Shown here piece after piece: positions 53,157-62,487 of a stretch of 64,000 nt of DNA. Under the pieces are notes generated by a model. It had not been told where the DNA came from. It did no database searches and saw only the letters and a program-made list of their open reading frames with translations. The position numbers and the translations under genes were made by a program. Source of the stretch: an uncultured Alloprevotella sp. (GTDB lineage Bacteria > Bacteroidota > Bacteroidia > Bacteroidales > Bacteroidaceae); assembly GCA_944322325.1 (NCBI GenBank), contig CALUOQ010000004.1:1-64000 (forward strand). The letters run 5' to 3'. Numbering within the stretch: the stretch's first letter is position 1; every line of letters starts with the position of its first letter.

Positions 53157-55589
53157 ATGCCCAGAAAAAAAGTTCAAGAGAAAAAGACTGACCTCAAGGC
53201 CACGCTGCGTTCCGGCGGCCTCAAGGAAATCATGCAAGGCGAGACGCTGCGCTTCATCTGCGGCCTCGTCCTGCTCATCGTGGCGTTGTTCATGTTGCTG
53301 GCTTTCAGTTCCAACTTCGTCAGCGGCCCACAGGACCAGAGCGGCGTCGAGGCGGGCGACCTGGACTCCGCAGCCAATTACGGCGGCCGAATCGGTGCCT
53401 ACCTGGCCTACTACTTCATGCACGAGTGCTTCGGCGTAGCGGCCTACTTCATCCCTGTGTTCCTCCTGTTGTGCAGCATGAAGCTCATGAGTGCCTACCG
53501 CGTAAGGCTATGGAAGTGGTTTCTCAATTTCACAGTGCTCATGGTGTGGCTTTCCGTCACGCTCGCTTTCAGCATCCCCGAGTCCTGGCTGACGCACTTT
53601 GCCTTCCTGCCCGGCGGCGGGCACGGCGACTTCATCTGCCGTACGCTGACCGAACAAATCGGTTCGGTGGGACTCTTTATCCTTATTATAGGTACCGCCG
53701 TGTGCTACCTGGCCTACCTCAGCAGTGAGACCATACAATTTATCCGGAGACTGCTCAATCCGAAAGACTACCTGCGCAGCCGGCGCGAGGCCCGCGAGGA
53801 AAAAGTCCCCGACGCGGCGACCACGGACACGCCGGACGAACCGACCGAAACCGCCCCCATAGCCGGCGACAGCTCCGACACCGTCAGCCTCGACCTGAGC
53901 AAGGACATCGAAGACGAGCGACAGCCGGCCCTCATCCTCGACACCGCCGCGACCAAAGCCGACACCGCGGGGCTCACGGCGCCGAAGCCCGCCGAGGCCG
54001 TACTGACCATCGACAAGACCTTAAAGGAAAAGGAAGCTACCGCCAAGACCGTGGCCGACGTCGCTGCCCTCGAGCCCTACGACCCTAAGAAAGATCTCGA
54101 GCACTACCACTACCCCACGCTCGACCTCCTTAAGAAATACGCCGACAGCACTCCCGCCATCGACATGGGTGAACAAAATGCCAACAAAGACCGCATCATC
54201 AACAGCCTGCGTAACTTCGGCGTCGAAATATCGAGCATCAAGGCCACCATCGGCCCTACGATTACCCTTTACGAAATTACTCCCGCGCAGGGAGTCCGCA
54301 TCAGCAAAATCCGTAACCTTGAGGACGACATCGCGCTCAGCCTGAGCGCACTGGGCATCCGTATCATCGCTCCCATTCCCGGAAAGGGGACAATCGGCAT
54401 CGAAGTCCCCAACAAGAACCCGCAAATCGTTTCGATGGAGAGCATCCTCAACAGCCGAAAGTTTCAGGAGACTACGTACGACTTGCCCATCGCCTTGGGA
54501 AAGACCATCACCAATGAGGTTTTCATGGTGGACCTCGCGAAAATGCCCCATCTGCTTGTAGCTGGCGCCACGGGGCAGGGAAAGTCCGTCGGACTGAACG
54601 CCATCATCACCTCGCTGCTCTACAAGAAACATCCCGCCGAGCTGAAATTCGTCATGGTCGACCCCAAAAAGGTGGAGTTCAGCATCTACGCCCCCATTGA
54701 GCACCACTTTCTGGCCAAGCTCCCCGAAGAGGAAGACCCCATCATCACTGACGTGACGCGCGTCGTACAGACGCTCAAGAGTCTCTGCCAGCTGATGGAC
54801 CACCGTTACGACCTGCTCAAGAAAGCCAAGGTGCGTAACATTAAGGAGTACAACGCCAAATTCAAGGCCCGCCTTCTCAATCCCGAGAACGGCCACGAGT
54901 TCATGCCCTACATCGTCGTCATCATCGACGAGTTCGGCGACCTCATCATGACGGCGGGCAAGGAAGTCGAACTGCCCATCGCGCGCATCGCCCAGCTGGC
55001 CCGCGCCGTCGGCATACACATGGTCATCGCCACGCAGCGCCCGACGACAAACATCATCACCGGTACCATTAAGGCCAACTTCCCCGCCCGCATGGCGTTC
55101 AAGGTATTCTCGGGCACCGACAGCAAGACCATCCTCGACCGCACCGGTGCCAACCAGCTCGTCGGCAAGGGCGACATGCTCTTCCTCAGCGGCAACGACC
55201 CCGTCCGCGTACAGTGTGCCTTCGTCGACACCCCCGAGGTGGAGCGCATCAACAGTTACATTACCTCACAGCAGGGCTACCTCTCCGCCTATGCCCTGCC
55301 CGAAGTCACCGCCGACGCCGACGGCGATACAATAGGTGGAGGCGAGGCCCTCGACGCCGGCCACCTCGACCCGATGTTCGAGGAAGCCGCGCGCCTCATT
55401 GTCATCCATCAGCAGGGCTCTACCTCGCTCATTCAGCGCAAGTTCGCCATCGGCTACAACCGCGCCGGCCGCCTCATGGACCAGCTCGAGAAGGCCGGCA
55501 TCGTCGGCCCCACGCAGGGCAGCAAGCCCCGCGACGTGCTCTGCGCCGACGAGTTGGAACTCGAAAACAAACTGTCAAACTTACGATAA
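53157..55589 (+). CDS. ftsK: FtsK/SpoIIIE DNA translocase
   Basis: An 810-residue DNA translocase for chromosome segregation at the septum. Four hydrophobic helices lie in residues about 27-200 (FICGLVLLIVALFMLLAFSS first), then an acidic/Thr-rich linker. The motor has the alpha/beta domains (ITLYEITPAQGVRISKIRNL), Walker A GATGQGKSVGLN, Walker B YIVVIIDEFGDLI, and a C-terminal gamma winged helix (TSLIQRKFAIGYNRAGRLMD) that reads oriented DNA motifs. The start at 53157 fits the promoter at 53131; the 1005-codon frame upstream is an artefact. Length is usual for Bacteroidota. lolA-like and trxB follow. Confidence 0.96.
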   Translation: MPRKKVQEKKTDLKATLRSGGLKEIMQGETLRFICGLVLLIVALFMLLAFSSNFVSGPQDQSGVEAGDLDSAANYGGRIGAYLAYYFMHECFGVAAYFIPVFLLLCSMKLMSAYRVRLWKWFLNFTVLMVWLSVTLAFSIPESWLTHFAFLPGGGHGDFICRTLTEQIGSVGLFILIIGTAVCYLAYLSSETIQFIRRLLNPKDYLRSRREAREEKVPDAATTDTPDEPTETAPIAGDSSDTVSLDLSKDIEDERQPALILDTAATKADTAGLTAPKPAEAVLTIDKTLKEKEATAKTVADVAALEPYDPKKDLEHYHYPTLDLLKKYADSTPAIDMGEQNANKDRIINSLRNFGVEISSIKATIGPTITLYEITPAQGVRISKIRNLEDDIALSLSALGIRIIAPIPGKGTIGIEVPNKNPQIVSMESILNSRKFQETTYDLPIALGKTITNEVFMVDLAKMPHLLVAGATGQGKSVGLNAIITSLLYKKHPAELKFVMVDPKKVEFSIYAPIEHHFLAKLPEEEDPIITDVTRVVQTLKSLCQLMDHRYDLLKKAKVRNIKEYNAKFKARLLNPENGHEFMPYIVVIIDEFGDLIMTAGKEVELPIARIAQLARAVGIHMVIATQRPTTNIITGTIKANFPARMAFKVFSGTDSKTILDRTGANQLVGKGDMLFLSGNDPVRVQCAFVDTPEVERINSYITSQQGYLSAYALPEVTADADGDTIGGGEALDAGHLDPMFEEAARLIVIHQQGSTSLIQRKFAIGYNRAGRLMDQLEKAGIVGPTQGSKPRDVLCADELELENKLSNLR

Positions 55590-55600
55590 AGGAGAACCCT

Positions 55601-56233
55601 ATGAGAAAAGCACTCCTGCTCCTCGCCGCCCTCACGCTGGCGCTGACCACGGCCGGCGCGCAAACGGCCCGTTCCGTCCTCGACCAGACCGCCGCCAAGC
55701 TAAAGGCTGCCGGCGGCGTCAAGGCCACGTTTCAAGCCACCACCTTCGACGGCGCCGAAGCCGGCGGATCGGAGAGCGGCACCATTTATATCAAGGGCCG
55801 CATGTTCCACATCGACTCGCCCCGCCTCCTGACCTGGTTCGACGGCACCACGCAGTGGAGCTATCTCGAAGGGAGCGGCGAGGTCAACGTCAGCCATCCC
55901 ACCGAGGCCGAACTGCAAAGCATGAACCCCTACACGTTCGTAGACCTCTACAAGCAGGGCTACCGCTCCAGCCTCAAGTCCGCCACACTGCGCGGAAAGG
56001 ACTGCTACGAAGTGAGCCTCGTGGCCACTGACAGCCGGAAAGCCATCCGCCAGATGGTCCTGACCCTCGAAAAAGGCAGCCTTGCCCCGCTCTGCGTCCG
56101 CCTGCGACAGGGCGACGACCGTTGGACGCGCATCAGCATCTACGACTACACTCCCGGTCAAAGCTGGAAAGACGATTTCTTCCGCTTTCCGCAGCAGGAC
56201 TACCCCCAAGCTGAAATCATCGACTTACGATAA
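55601..56233 (+). CDS. LolA-like outer-membrane lipoprotein carrier
   Basis: A 210-residue periplasmic protein: signal peptide MRKALLLLAALTLALTTAGAQ, then an LolA-fold beta sheet (GTIYIKGRMFHIDSPRLLTWFDGTTQWSYLEGSGEVNVSHPT, cited in part as MFHIDSPRLLTWFDG). LolA carries lipoproteins from the inner membrane to the outer membrane. It starts 11 bp after ftsK with a clear AAGGAG about 6 bp before the ATG, an unusually good Shine-Dalgarno for this group. ftsK-lolA adjacency is also seen in other bacteria, which supports the call. Confidence 0.88.
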   Translation: MRKALLLLAALTLALTTAGAQTARSVLDQTAAKLKAAGGVKATFQATTFDGAEAGGSESGTIYIKGRMFHIDSPRLLTWFDGTTQWSYLEGSGEVNVSHPTEAELQSMNPYTFVDLYKQGYRSSLKSATLRGKDCYEVSLVATDSRKAIRQMVLTLEKGSLAPLCVRLRQGDDRWTRISIYDYTPGQSWKDDFFRFPQQDYPQAEIIDLR

Positions 56234-56252
56234 CCCCAAAAACATTATCCCT

Positions 56253-57191
56253 ATGGAAACGATCCGTTGCCTGATACTCGGTTCCGGCCCTGCCGGATAT
56301 ACCGCCGCCATCTACGCCGCCCGCGCCGGCCTGTCGCCCGTTCTTTACGAAGGACTGCAACCCGGCGGCCAGCTCACCACGACGACTGAGGTAGAGAACT
56401 TTCCCGGTTACCCGGAGGGCGTCGACGGCAACCAGATGATGGACGACATGCGCGCCCAGGCCCAGCGCTTCGGCGCCGAAATGCGCTCCGCCATCGCCGT
56501 GAAGGCCGACCTCTCGGCCGCCCCTTATGCCGTCACCTTCGACGACGGCAGCGAGGTACGCTGCCACACGCTCGTCATCGCCACCGGCGCTACGGCCAAG
56601 TACCTCGGTCTGCCCGACGAGGAGAAATACCGCGGTCAGGGCGTCAGCGCCTGTGCCACGTGTGACGGCTTCTTCTACCGCAAGAAGAACGTCGCCGTAG
56701 TCGGCGGCGGCGACACCGCCTGCGAGGAGGCCACCTATCTGGCCGGGCTCGCCGCCAAGGTCTACCTCATCGTGCGCAAGCCTTTCCTGCGGGCCAGCAA
56801 GGCCATGCAGCAGAAAGTCATGGAAAATCCGAAGATTGAGATACTCTTCGAGACCAATACCGTTGGCCTTTTCGGCACCGACGGCGTCGAGGGAGCCCAC
56901 CTCGTCCGCCGCAAGGGCGAGCCCGACGAGACGCCCTTCGATATCGCCATCGACGGCTTCTTCCTTGCCATCGGCCACCACCCCAACAGCGAGCTTTTCA
57001 CGCCCTGGGTCAAAACCGACGAAGCCGGCTACATCATCACCGAGGGCGCCACACCGCGCACCGGCGTGCCCGGTGTGTTTGCCGCGGGCGACGTGGCCGA
57101 CCCTCTCTACCGCCAGGCCATCACCGCCGCCGCCTCGGGCTGCAAGGCAGCCATAGAGGCCGAACGCTACCTCACGGCCCACGGCCTATGA
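56253..57191 (+). CDS. trxB: Thioredoxin reductase
   Basis: A 312-residue FAD/NADPH flavoenzyme. N-terminal GSGPAGYTAAIYAARAGL binds FAD, the redox-active pair is CATC in SACATCDGFFY (about residue 136), the NADPH loop is VVGGGDTACEEATYLA and the FAD motif GVFAAGDVADPLYRQ closes the protein. It reduces thioredoxin in the cytoplasm. Start at ATG 56253, 19 bp after the lolA-like gene. The stop overlaps the next gene by 4 bp, so the ftsK to NlpC run is one transcription unit. Confidence 0.96.
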   Translation: METIRCLILGSGPAGYTAAIYAARAGLSPVLYEGLQPGGQLTTTTEVENFPGYPEGVDGNQMMDDMRAQAQRFGAEMRSAIAVKADLSAAPYAVTFDDGSEVRCHTLVIATGATAKYLGLPDEEKYRGQGVSACATCDGFFYRKKNVAVVGGGDTACEEATYLAGLAAKVYLIVRKPFLRASKAMQQKVMENPKIEILFETNTVGLFGTDGVEGAHLVRRKGEPDETPFDIAIDGFFLAIGHHPNSELFTPWVKTDEAGYIITEGATPRTGVPGVFAAGDVADPLYRQAITAAASGCKAAIEAERYLTAHGL

Positions 57192-57748
57192 ACCGCCCCT
57201 TCCGTCGTTCCGCCCGCCGACGGTCATGGCCGCGCCTGCTGCCGGCGCTCGCCCTGCTCCTGCTGCTGACCTCGTGCTCCAGCACGCGACGCATTGCCGA
57301 CATCGACTTCGCCCAGCTCGTCCGCGCCAGCCAGCGCCTCGGGTTCGACATCGAGTACAAGGACGACCACCCCCTCTACGTCGAGTCCGCCAGCTGGATA
57401 GGCACGCCCTACCGCTACGGCGGCAACGACCGCCACGGCGTGGACTGCTCCGGACTCTCGCGCCACATCTACCGCGTCTGCTACCGCACCGACATTCCCC
57501 GCCAGAGCCAGCAGCAATACGACGATTGCGACCGCCACGTGCGCAAACGGCGCCTCCGTCCCGGCGACCTCGTCTTCTTCCGGCAGGAGGGTACGCGCCG
57601 CATCCGCCGCAAGGTGAACCACGTCGGCATCTACATGAAGGACGGCCTTTTCCTCCACGCCAGCAGTTCGCGCGGCGTCATGGTCAGCCGTCTCGACAAT
57701 CCCTACTGGAGGAAACTCTGGCTCCGCGGCGGCCGCTACCGCAAATAG
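57188..57748 (+). CDS. NlpC/P60 lipoprotein endopeptidase
   Basis: A 186-residue lipoprotein. The basic N-terminus and hydrophobic stretch end in the lipobox LLTSCS (Cys about residue 30). The NlpC/P60 domain has the catalytic Cys in GVDCSGLSRH, His in KVNHVGIYM and the third polar residue near LHASSSRG. It cleaves cell-wall peptide stems (D-Glu-DAP type). Overlaps trxB by 4 bp. Repeat copy 6 lies 26 bp after the stop and may end transcription. Confidence 0.92.
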   Translation: MNRPFRRSARRRSWPRLLPALALLLLLTSCSSTRRIADIDFAQLVRASQRLGFDIEYKDDHPLYVESASWIGTPYRYGGNDRHGVDCSGLSRHIYRVCYRTDIPRQSQQQYDDCDRHVRKRRLRPGDLVFFRQEGTRRIRRKVNHVGIYMKDGLFLHASSSRGVMVSRLDNPYWRKLWLRGGRYRK

Positions 57749-57773
57749 TCCGCTCCCGACGGGCGGCAGAGGC

Positions 57774-57903
57774 TGAAAAAACAAGTGCTGCGACAGAATT
57801 TCCTAACGTAGTCTTAGGATTTTCTGTCGCAGCACTTGTTTTTCCTATCGTAGTCCCAGAAATTTCTATCGTAGTCCCAGGATTTTCTGGGACTACACTT
57901 GTC
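57774..57903. repeat. Modular palindromic repeat, copy 6 (double element)
   Basis: First hairpin: ACAAGTGCTGCGACAG (57781-57796) with CTGTCGCAGCACTTGT (57824-57839). Second: GTAGTCCCAG (57871-57880) with CTGGGACTAC (57887-57896), preceded by a direct copy CTATCGTAGTCCCAG. Located in the 334-bp gap between the NlpC/P60 gene and rfbC. Confidence 0.95.
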
Positions 57904-58011
57904 GTTGCGGCGGCTTTGCCTGCCGTTTCGGGCGGGAGGGACAGCCCGCCCGTCCGGAGCGTTGAGACTTCGTCGTTTTGCCTTGTTTTTTCGATTGGTG
58001 CCGGAGCGACT

Positions 58012-58042
58012 TTTGCGCATTGACCGAATTTACGTAACTTTG
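58012..58042 (+). promoter_or_regulatory. Complete promoter of rfbC (TTTG, 19 bp, TAACTTTG)
   Basis: TTTG at 58012-58015 and TAACTTTG at 58035-58042 with a 19-bp spacer. The rfbC start codon is 40 bp further on. Confidence 0.85.
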
Positions 58043-58082
58043 CGGAAAAATTTTTCTCTCACTTTTTGAGCCCAAACGAAAG

Positions 58083-58640
58083 ATGGAATACGAACGTACG
58101 AATATCGAGGGGGTATGGATAGTGACGCCGCGCGTGTTCGACGACGCACGGGGATACTTCATGGAGACTTACCGGAAAGAAGAGTTCGACGCGCACGTAG
58201 GCAGGGAGGTAAACTTCGTGCAGGACAACGAGTCGCGCTCGACGCGGGGCGTGCTGCGGGGACTGCATTATCAGCGGGGCGCAGCGGCTCAGGCTAAGCT
58301 GGTGCGCGTGGTCAAAGGCCACGTGGTGGACGTGGCGGTGGACCTGCGGCGCGACTCCCCCACGCTGGGCCGCTTCGTCATGGTGGAACTGAGCGGCGAA
58401 AACCGCCGGCAGCTGTTCGTGCCGCGGGGCTTTGCCCACGGGTTCCAGGTGCTGTCGAACGAAGCCGTGTTTGCCTATAAGGTGGACAACCGCTACGCAC
58501 CCGAAGCCGAAGCGGCCATCCGCTACGACGACCCCGAACTGGACATCCCTTGGCCCATCACCCTCGAGGCGGACGGGCTGCTCCTCTCGGCAAAGGATAT
58601 GGAGCGTGCCGTACCGTTCAGAGAGGCTGAGCTGTTCTGA
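58083..58640 (+). CDS. rfbC: dTDP-4-dehydrorhamnose 3,5-epimerase
   Basis: A 185-residue cupin-fold epimerase in dTDP-L-rhamnose synthesis. Conserved FQDNESRSTRGVLRGLHYQ (with F read as V at the start here) contains the catalytic His; KLVRVVKGHVVDVAVDLR, PRGFAHGFQVLS and the Tyr in AYKVDNRYAPE complete the family pattern. It is not clustered with rfbA, B or D in this window. Own promoter at 58012-58042. The length is normal (about 180-190). Confidence 0.95.
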   Translation: MEYERTNIEGVWIVTPRVFDDARGYFMETYRKEEFDAHVGREVNFVQDNESRSTRGVLRGLHYQRGAAAQAKLVRVVKGHVVDVAVDLRRDSPTLGRFVMVELSGENRRQLFVPRGFAHGFQVLSNEAVFAYKVDNRYAPEAEAAIRYDDPELDIPWPITLEADGLLLSAKDMERAVPFREAELF

Positions 58641-58703
58641 GAACCGGCCACGGCGAAGCCCTCAACCGGCCATCCCCAATTATCATTTTTTAATCACCGA
58701 CGA

Positions 58704-60491
58704 ATGAATCACATACGCAACTTTTGCATCATAGCGCACATCGACCACGGAAAAAGTACGCTGGCGGACCGACTGCTGGAGCGCACGGGTACGCTCAAGG
58801 TAACGGAAGGCCAGATGCTCGACGACATGGACCTGGAGCGCGAGCGAGGCATCACCATCAAGAGCCACGCCATACAGATGGCCTACACCCATCCGGCCGA
58901 CGGTCAGGTATACACCCTGAACCTCATCGACACCCCGGGCCACGTGGACTTCGCCTATGAGGTGAGCCGCAGTATCGCGGCCTGCGAGGGCTGCCTGCTG
59001 GTGGTCGACGCGACGCAGGGCGTGCAGGCACAGACCATCTCGAACCTGTACATGGCTATCGAGCACGACCTGGAGATAGTGCCTGTGCTGAACAAGTGCG
59101 ACGTAGCGAGCGCCATGCCCGAGGAAGTGGAAGACGAGATAATCGAGCTGCTCGGTTGCCGCCGCGAAGAAATCATCCGCGCTTCGGGCAAAACAGGCAT
59201 GGGCGTGGACGAAGTCCTCGCCGCAGTGGTAGAGCGCATCCCGGCGCCGACCGGCGACGAGACCGCCCCCTTGCAGGCGCTCATCTTCGACAGTGTGTTC
59301 AACCCCTTCCGGGGAATTATCGCCTACTTCAAGATTGTGAACGGCTCCATCCGCCGCGGTGACGAGGTGAAGTTCTGGGCGACAGAGAAGCGCTACACTG
59401 CGGACGAAATCGGGGTGCTGGGCATGGACCTGCTGCCGCGCGAGGAACTGCACTGCGGCGACGTGGGCTACATCGTGAGCGGCATCAAGGCGGCCACGGA
59501 AGTGAAAGTGGGCGACACCATTACCCACGTGGCGCGTCCCAGCGCGGAAGCCATCGCGGGCTTCGAGGAAGTGAAGCCGATGGTCTTCGCCGGTGTTTAC
59601 CCCATCGAGACGGAGGATTTCGAAAACCTGCGCGCCAGCCTCGAAAAACTACAGCTCAACGACGCCTCGCTGACCTTCCAGCCCGAGTCGTCGGTAGCGC
59701 TGGGCTTCGGCTTCCGTTGCGGTTTCCTCGGACTGCTGCACATGGAAATCATCCAGGAGCGGCTGGACCGCGAGTTCGACATGAACGTCATCACGACCGT
59801 GCCCAACGTGAGCTACCACGTCTACGACAAACACGGCGACATGAAAGAAGTGCACAACCCTGCCGGGATGCCCGACGCCGCCGAGATCGACCATATCGAA
59901 GAGCCCTATATCCGCGCCTCCATCATCACCCTGACGGACTACATCGGCCCTATCATGACGCTGTGCCTCGGTAAGCGCGGCGAACTGGTGAAGCAGGAAT
60001 ACGTGTCGGGCGGACGAGTGGAGATATACTACGACATGCCGCTGGCCGAAATAGTCATCGACTTCTACGACAAGCTGAAATCCATCTCGAAGGGCTACGC
60101 CTCGTTCGACTACCACCCCCTGGAGTTTCGCCCGTCGAAGCTCGTGAAACTCGACATCCTGCTCAACGGCGAACCGGTCGACGCCCTCTCGACCCTGACG
60201 CACGTGGACAACTCCGTCAGCTTTGGCCGCCGCATGTGCGAGAAACTGAAAGAACTGCTGCCCCGCCAGCAATTCGACATTGCCATACAGGCCGCCATCG
60301 GCGCCAAAATCATCGCACGCGAGACGGTAAAGCAAGTGCGCAAGGACGTTACGGCCAAGTGCTACGGCGGCGACGTAAGCCGCAAGCGCAAGCTGCTGGA
60401 GAAACAGAAGCGCGGCAAGAAGCGCATGAAAGAAATCGGTAACGTACAAGTACCGCAGAAAGCCTTCCTCGCCGTGCTGAAGCTGGATTAA
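58704..60491 (+). CDS. lepA: Elongation factor 4 (LepA)
   Basis: A 595-residue translational GTPase that back-translocates ribosomes. G1 [18 protein letters not shown]2 [15 protein letters not shown]3 DTPGHVDF, G4 LNKCDVA. The LepA-specific C-terminus is complete, ending [21 protein letters not shown]. Length typical (595-605). 63 bp after rfbC, with an AT-rich TTATCATTTTTTAATC stretch just upstream but no clear TAnnTTTG box, so it may be read from the rfbC promoter. Confidence 0.97.
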   Translation: MNHIRNFCIIAHIDHGKSTLADRLLERTGTLKVTEGQMLDDMDLERERGITIKSHAIQMAYTHPADGQVYTLNLIDTPGHVDFAYEVSRSIAACEGCLLVVDATQGVQAQTISNLYMAIEHDLEIVPVLNKCDVASAMPEEVEDEIIELLGCRREEIIRASGKTGMGVDEVLAAVVERIPAPTGDETAPLQALIFDSVFNPFRGIIAYFKIVNGSIRRGDEVKFWATEKRYTADEIGVLGMDLLPREELHCGDVGYIVSGIKAATEVKVGDTITHVARPSAEAIAGFEEVKPMVFAGVYPIETEDFENLRASLEKLQLNDASLTFQPESSVALGFGFRCGFLGLLHMEIIQERLDREFDMNVITTVPNVSYHVYDKHGDMKEVHNPAGMPDAAEIDHIEEPYIRASIITLTDYIGPIMTLCLGKRGELVKQEYVSGGRVEIYYDMPLAEIVIDFYDKLKSISKGYASFDYHPLEFRPSKLVKLDILLNGEPVDALSTLTHVDNSVSFGRRMCEKLKELLPRQQFDIAIQAAIGAKIIARETVKQVRKDVTAKCYGGDVSRKRKLLEKQKRGKKRMKEIGNVQVPQKAFLAVLKLD

Positions 60492-60605
60492 GCCCCGGTG
60501 CGACGGACGACGCCGACGGTAAGCCCATCCCCCGGTCCGTTGCTTAAAAAGATAGTCTCCGGCAAGTATGACAAACCGCAGTCCCATCCCTAAAATTTTC
60601 CAATA

Positions 60606-62141
60606 ATGCTGCCCTCTACATCCCACCCCCAACACACGGCAACCGCAGTGCTCGTATTTTCTATCGCTGCGTCCGTCTTTCCTGCCGCCGCGACAGGAAA
60701 GACGGACGCAGCACTTGTTTCGCTCACCCCGGCACCGTCCCGCCCGGCCGCGCCCAACCTCGTGTTCATCATGGCCGACCAGTGGCGCGGCACGGCACTG
60801 GGCTGCCTGGGCATGGAGCCCGTCCGTACGCCCCATCTGGACCGTCTGGCCAGCGAGGGACTCCATTTTACGGACGCGGTCAGCAGCTATCCGGTGTCGT
60901 CGCCGGCACGCGGCATGTTGATGACCGGGCGTTACCCGCTGGGCAGCCGTGTGACGGGAAACTGCAACTCGGACACGGCGCCCTACGGTGTGGAACTCCC
61001 GACGGAGTCCAGGTGCTGGTCCGACGTGCTGAGCGAACACGGCTACGAGCTGGGCTACATCGGCAAGTGGCACCTCGACGCGCCCCGCCGCCCCTACGTC
61101 GACACGCGCAACAACCGCGGCCGCGTGGCCTGGAACGAATGGTGTCCGCCCGAGCGCCGTCACGGGTTCGGCTACTGGCTGGCTTACGGCACGTACGACG
61201 ACCACCTGCGCCCCATGTACTGGACGACCGACGCACCGCGCGACAGTTTCCACTACGTCGACCAGTGGGGCCCCGAGTTCGAGACCGACCGCGCCGTCGA
61301 CTACATCCGCAACGAGGGCGGCCGCCTGCGCGACCCGCAGAAGCCCTTCGCCCTCGTCGTGTCGATGAACCCGCCCCACACGGGGTACGAGCTCGTACCC
61401 CAGCGGTACAAGGACCTCTACCGCGACCTGGATGTCGAGGCGCTCTGCGCGGCGCCCGCCGTACCGCCGCGGGGCACCAGGAACGGCGACTACTTCCGTC
61501 GCAGCGTGCGCGACTACTATGCCTGCATGACGGGCGTCGACGAACAGGTGGGGCGCATCGTGGCCGAACTCGAGCGCGCCGGGCTGACGGAGCAGACCCT
61601 TGTCGTTTTCACCTCTGACCACGGCGACTGCATGGGGATGCATGATCATGTCGGCAAGAACATTTATTATGACGAGGCCATGCGCGTCCCGATGATACTG
61701 CGCTGGCCTGGTACGATCGAGGCTCGGCGCGACACGACCGCCATGCCCGCTTTTGCCGATCTGGGGCCGACGATGCTCTCGCTCATGGGGCTCGAAGCGT
61801 ACATTCCGGCCGAGGCCGAGACGTACGACTGGGCCCGCTACGTCATGAAGCCCGGGACAGCCGCCCCCACCACGCAGCAACCCTATTACTTCGTGCAGCC
61901 CGCCCGGCCCGAAACCGGGATGCGGGGCTGGCGCACGCCGCGCTATACGTTTGCCGTACGCGCCGACGGCAAGAGTGCGCCCGCATACATCCTTTTCGAC
62001 CGACAAACCGACCCCTGGCAGCTCCGCCACGTCGCCGCCGACTGCCCCGACGTGGTTCACACGCTGGTGCAGCAACTCAAGGACTGGCTTCGGCGTACGG
62101 ACGACCCTTTCGTCCGTTGGTTGGAAGCGGAAGAAAATTGA
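60606..62141 (+). CDS. Ser-type sulfatase with repeat-encoded N-terminus
   Basis: A 511-residue arylsulfatase-family enzyme for removing sulfate from glycans. Metal site FIMADQWRG near residue 55; formylglycine motif S98-S-P-A-R in PVSSPARGMLMTGRYP, so Ser must be oxidised by a radical SAM maturase (anSME), as in Bacteroides. TSDHGDCMGMHD supplies further ligands. The first 38 residues are unlike the usual start: residues about 14-38 (AVLVFSIAASVFPAAATGKT) are encoded by palindromic repeat copy 7 and look like a signal peptide. No shorter start with a signal peptide exists. No clear promoter box. Confidence 0.92.
   Translation: MLPSTSHPQHTATAVLVFSIAASVFPAAATGKTDAALVSLTPAPSRPAAPNLVFIMADQWRGTALGCLGMEPVRTPHLDRLASEGLHFTDAVSSYPVSSPARGMLMTGRYPLGSRVTGNCNSDTAPYGVELPTESRCWSDVLSEHGYELGYIGKWHLDAPRRPYVDTRNNRGRVAWNEWCPPERRHGFGYWLAYGTYDDHLRPMYWTTDAPRDSFHYVDQWGPEFETDRAVDYIRNEGGRLRDPQKPFALVVSMNPPHTGYELVPQRYKDLYRDLDVEALCAAPAVPPRGTRNGDYFRRSVRDYYACMTGVDEQVGRIVAELERAGLTEQTLVVFTSDHGDCMGMHDHVGKNIYYDEAMRVPMILRWPGTIEARRDTTAMPAFADLGPTMLSLMGLEAYIPAEAETYDWARYVMKPGTAAPTTQQPYYFVQPARPETGMRGWRTPRYTFAVRADGKSAPAYILFDRQTDPWQLRHVAADCPDVVHTLVQQLKDWLRRTDDPFVRWLEAEEN
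60645..60720. repeat. Modular palindromic repeat, copy 7 (5' end of the sulfatase gene)
   Basis: Perfect 19-bp arms GCTGCGTCCGTCTTTCCTG (60666-60684) and CAGGAAAGACGGACGCAGC (60694-60712) around a 9-nt loop, then ACTTGTTT. GTATTTTCTATCGCTGCG on the left is the usual core module. The most GC-rich and diverged copy, translated in frame. Confidence 0.85.
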
Positions 62142-62239
62142 CCCACGCTACGCTTATTTTTCCGGGTGTAGCTATCCGCTCCGTTTGCACTTTGCGGGCG
62201 TGCCTTACGACTGCCGTACATTGCTTCCGGTCTGAGGCC

Positions 62240-62352
62240 GTTTTTACACGTACTACGACGGGAAAAACAAGTACTACGACAGTTTTTACAAGTACTACGA
62301 TAGAAATTTCTATCGCTACGACAGGATTTTCGGGGACTACACTTGTTTTTCC
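62240..62352. repeat. Modular palindromic repeat, copy 8
   Basis: Three direct modules (ACACGTACTACGACG, ACAAGTACTACGACAG, ACAAGTACTACGATAG), an AAATTTCTATCGCTACGACAG core, and a closing GGGGACTACACTTGTTTTT. Lies in the 346-bp gap between the sulfatase and LptD-like genes, which otherwise holds only the promoter at 62453. Confidence 0.95.
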
Positions 62353-62452
62353 CGCCACGCCCCCGCGGGTCACGCCGCACGTACCGCGCTTTTCGTCCGC
62401 GCTCCTGAAAGTTAAAAGACCTGCCGTGCGCGGCTGGCACGGAGAATTTGCG

Positions 62453-62460
62453 TATTTTTG
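62453..62460 (+). promoter_or_regulatory. TATTTTTG promoter box for the LptD-like gene
   Basis: Exact TAnnTTTG on the plus strand, 28 bp before the TTG start at 62488. Confidence 0.72.
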
Positions 62461-62487
62461 CCCCTGTTTCGAGAAAAAGAAGACCTG

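Noticed and set aside
59649-62075. 808-codon minus-strand frame across lepA and the sulfatase
   Set aside because: Spans two well-supported genes plus their gap on the other strand; no family resemblance.
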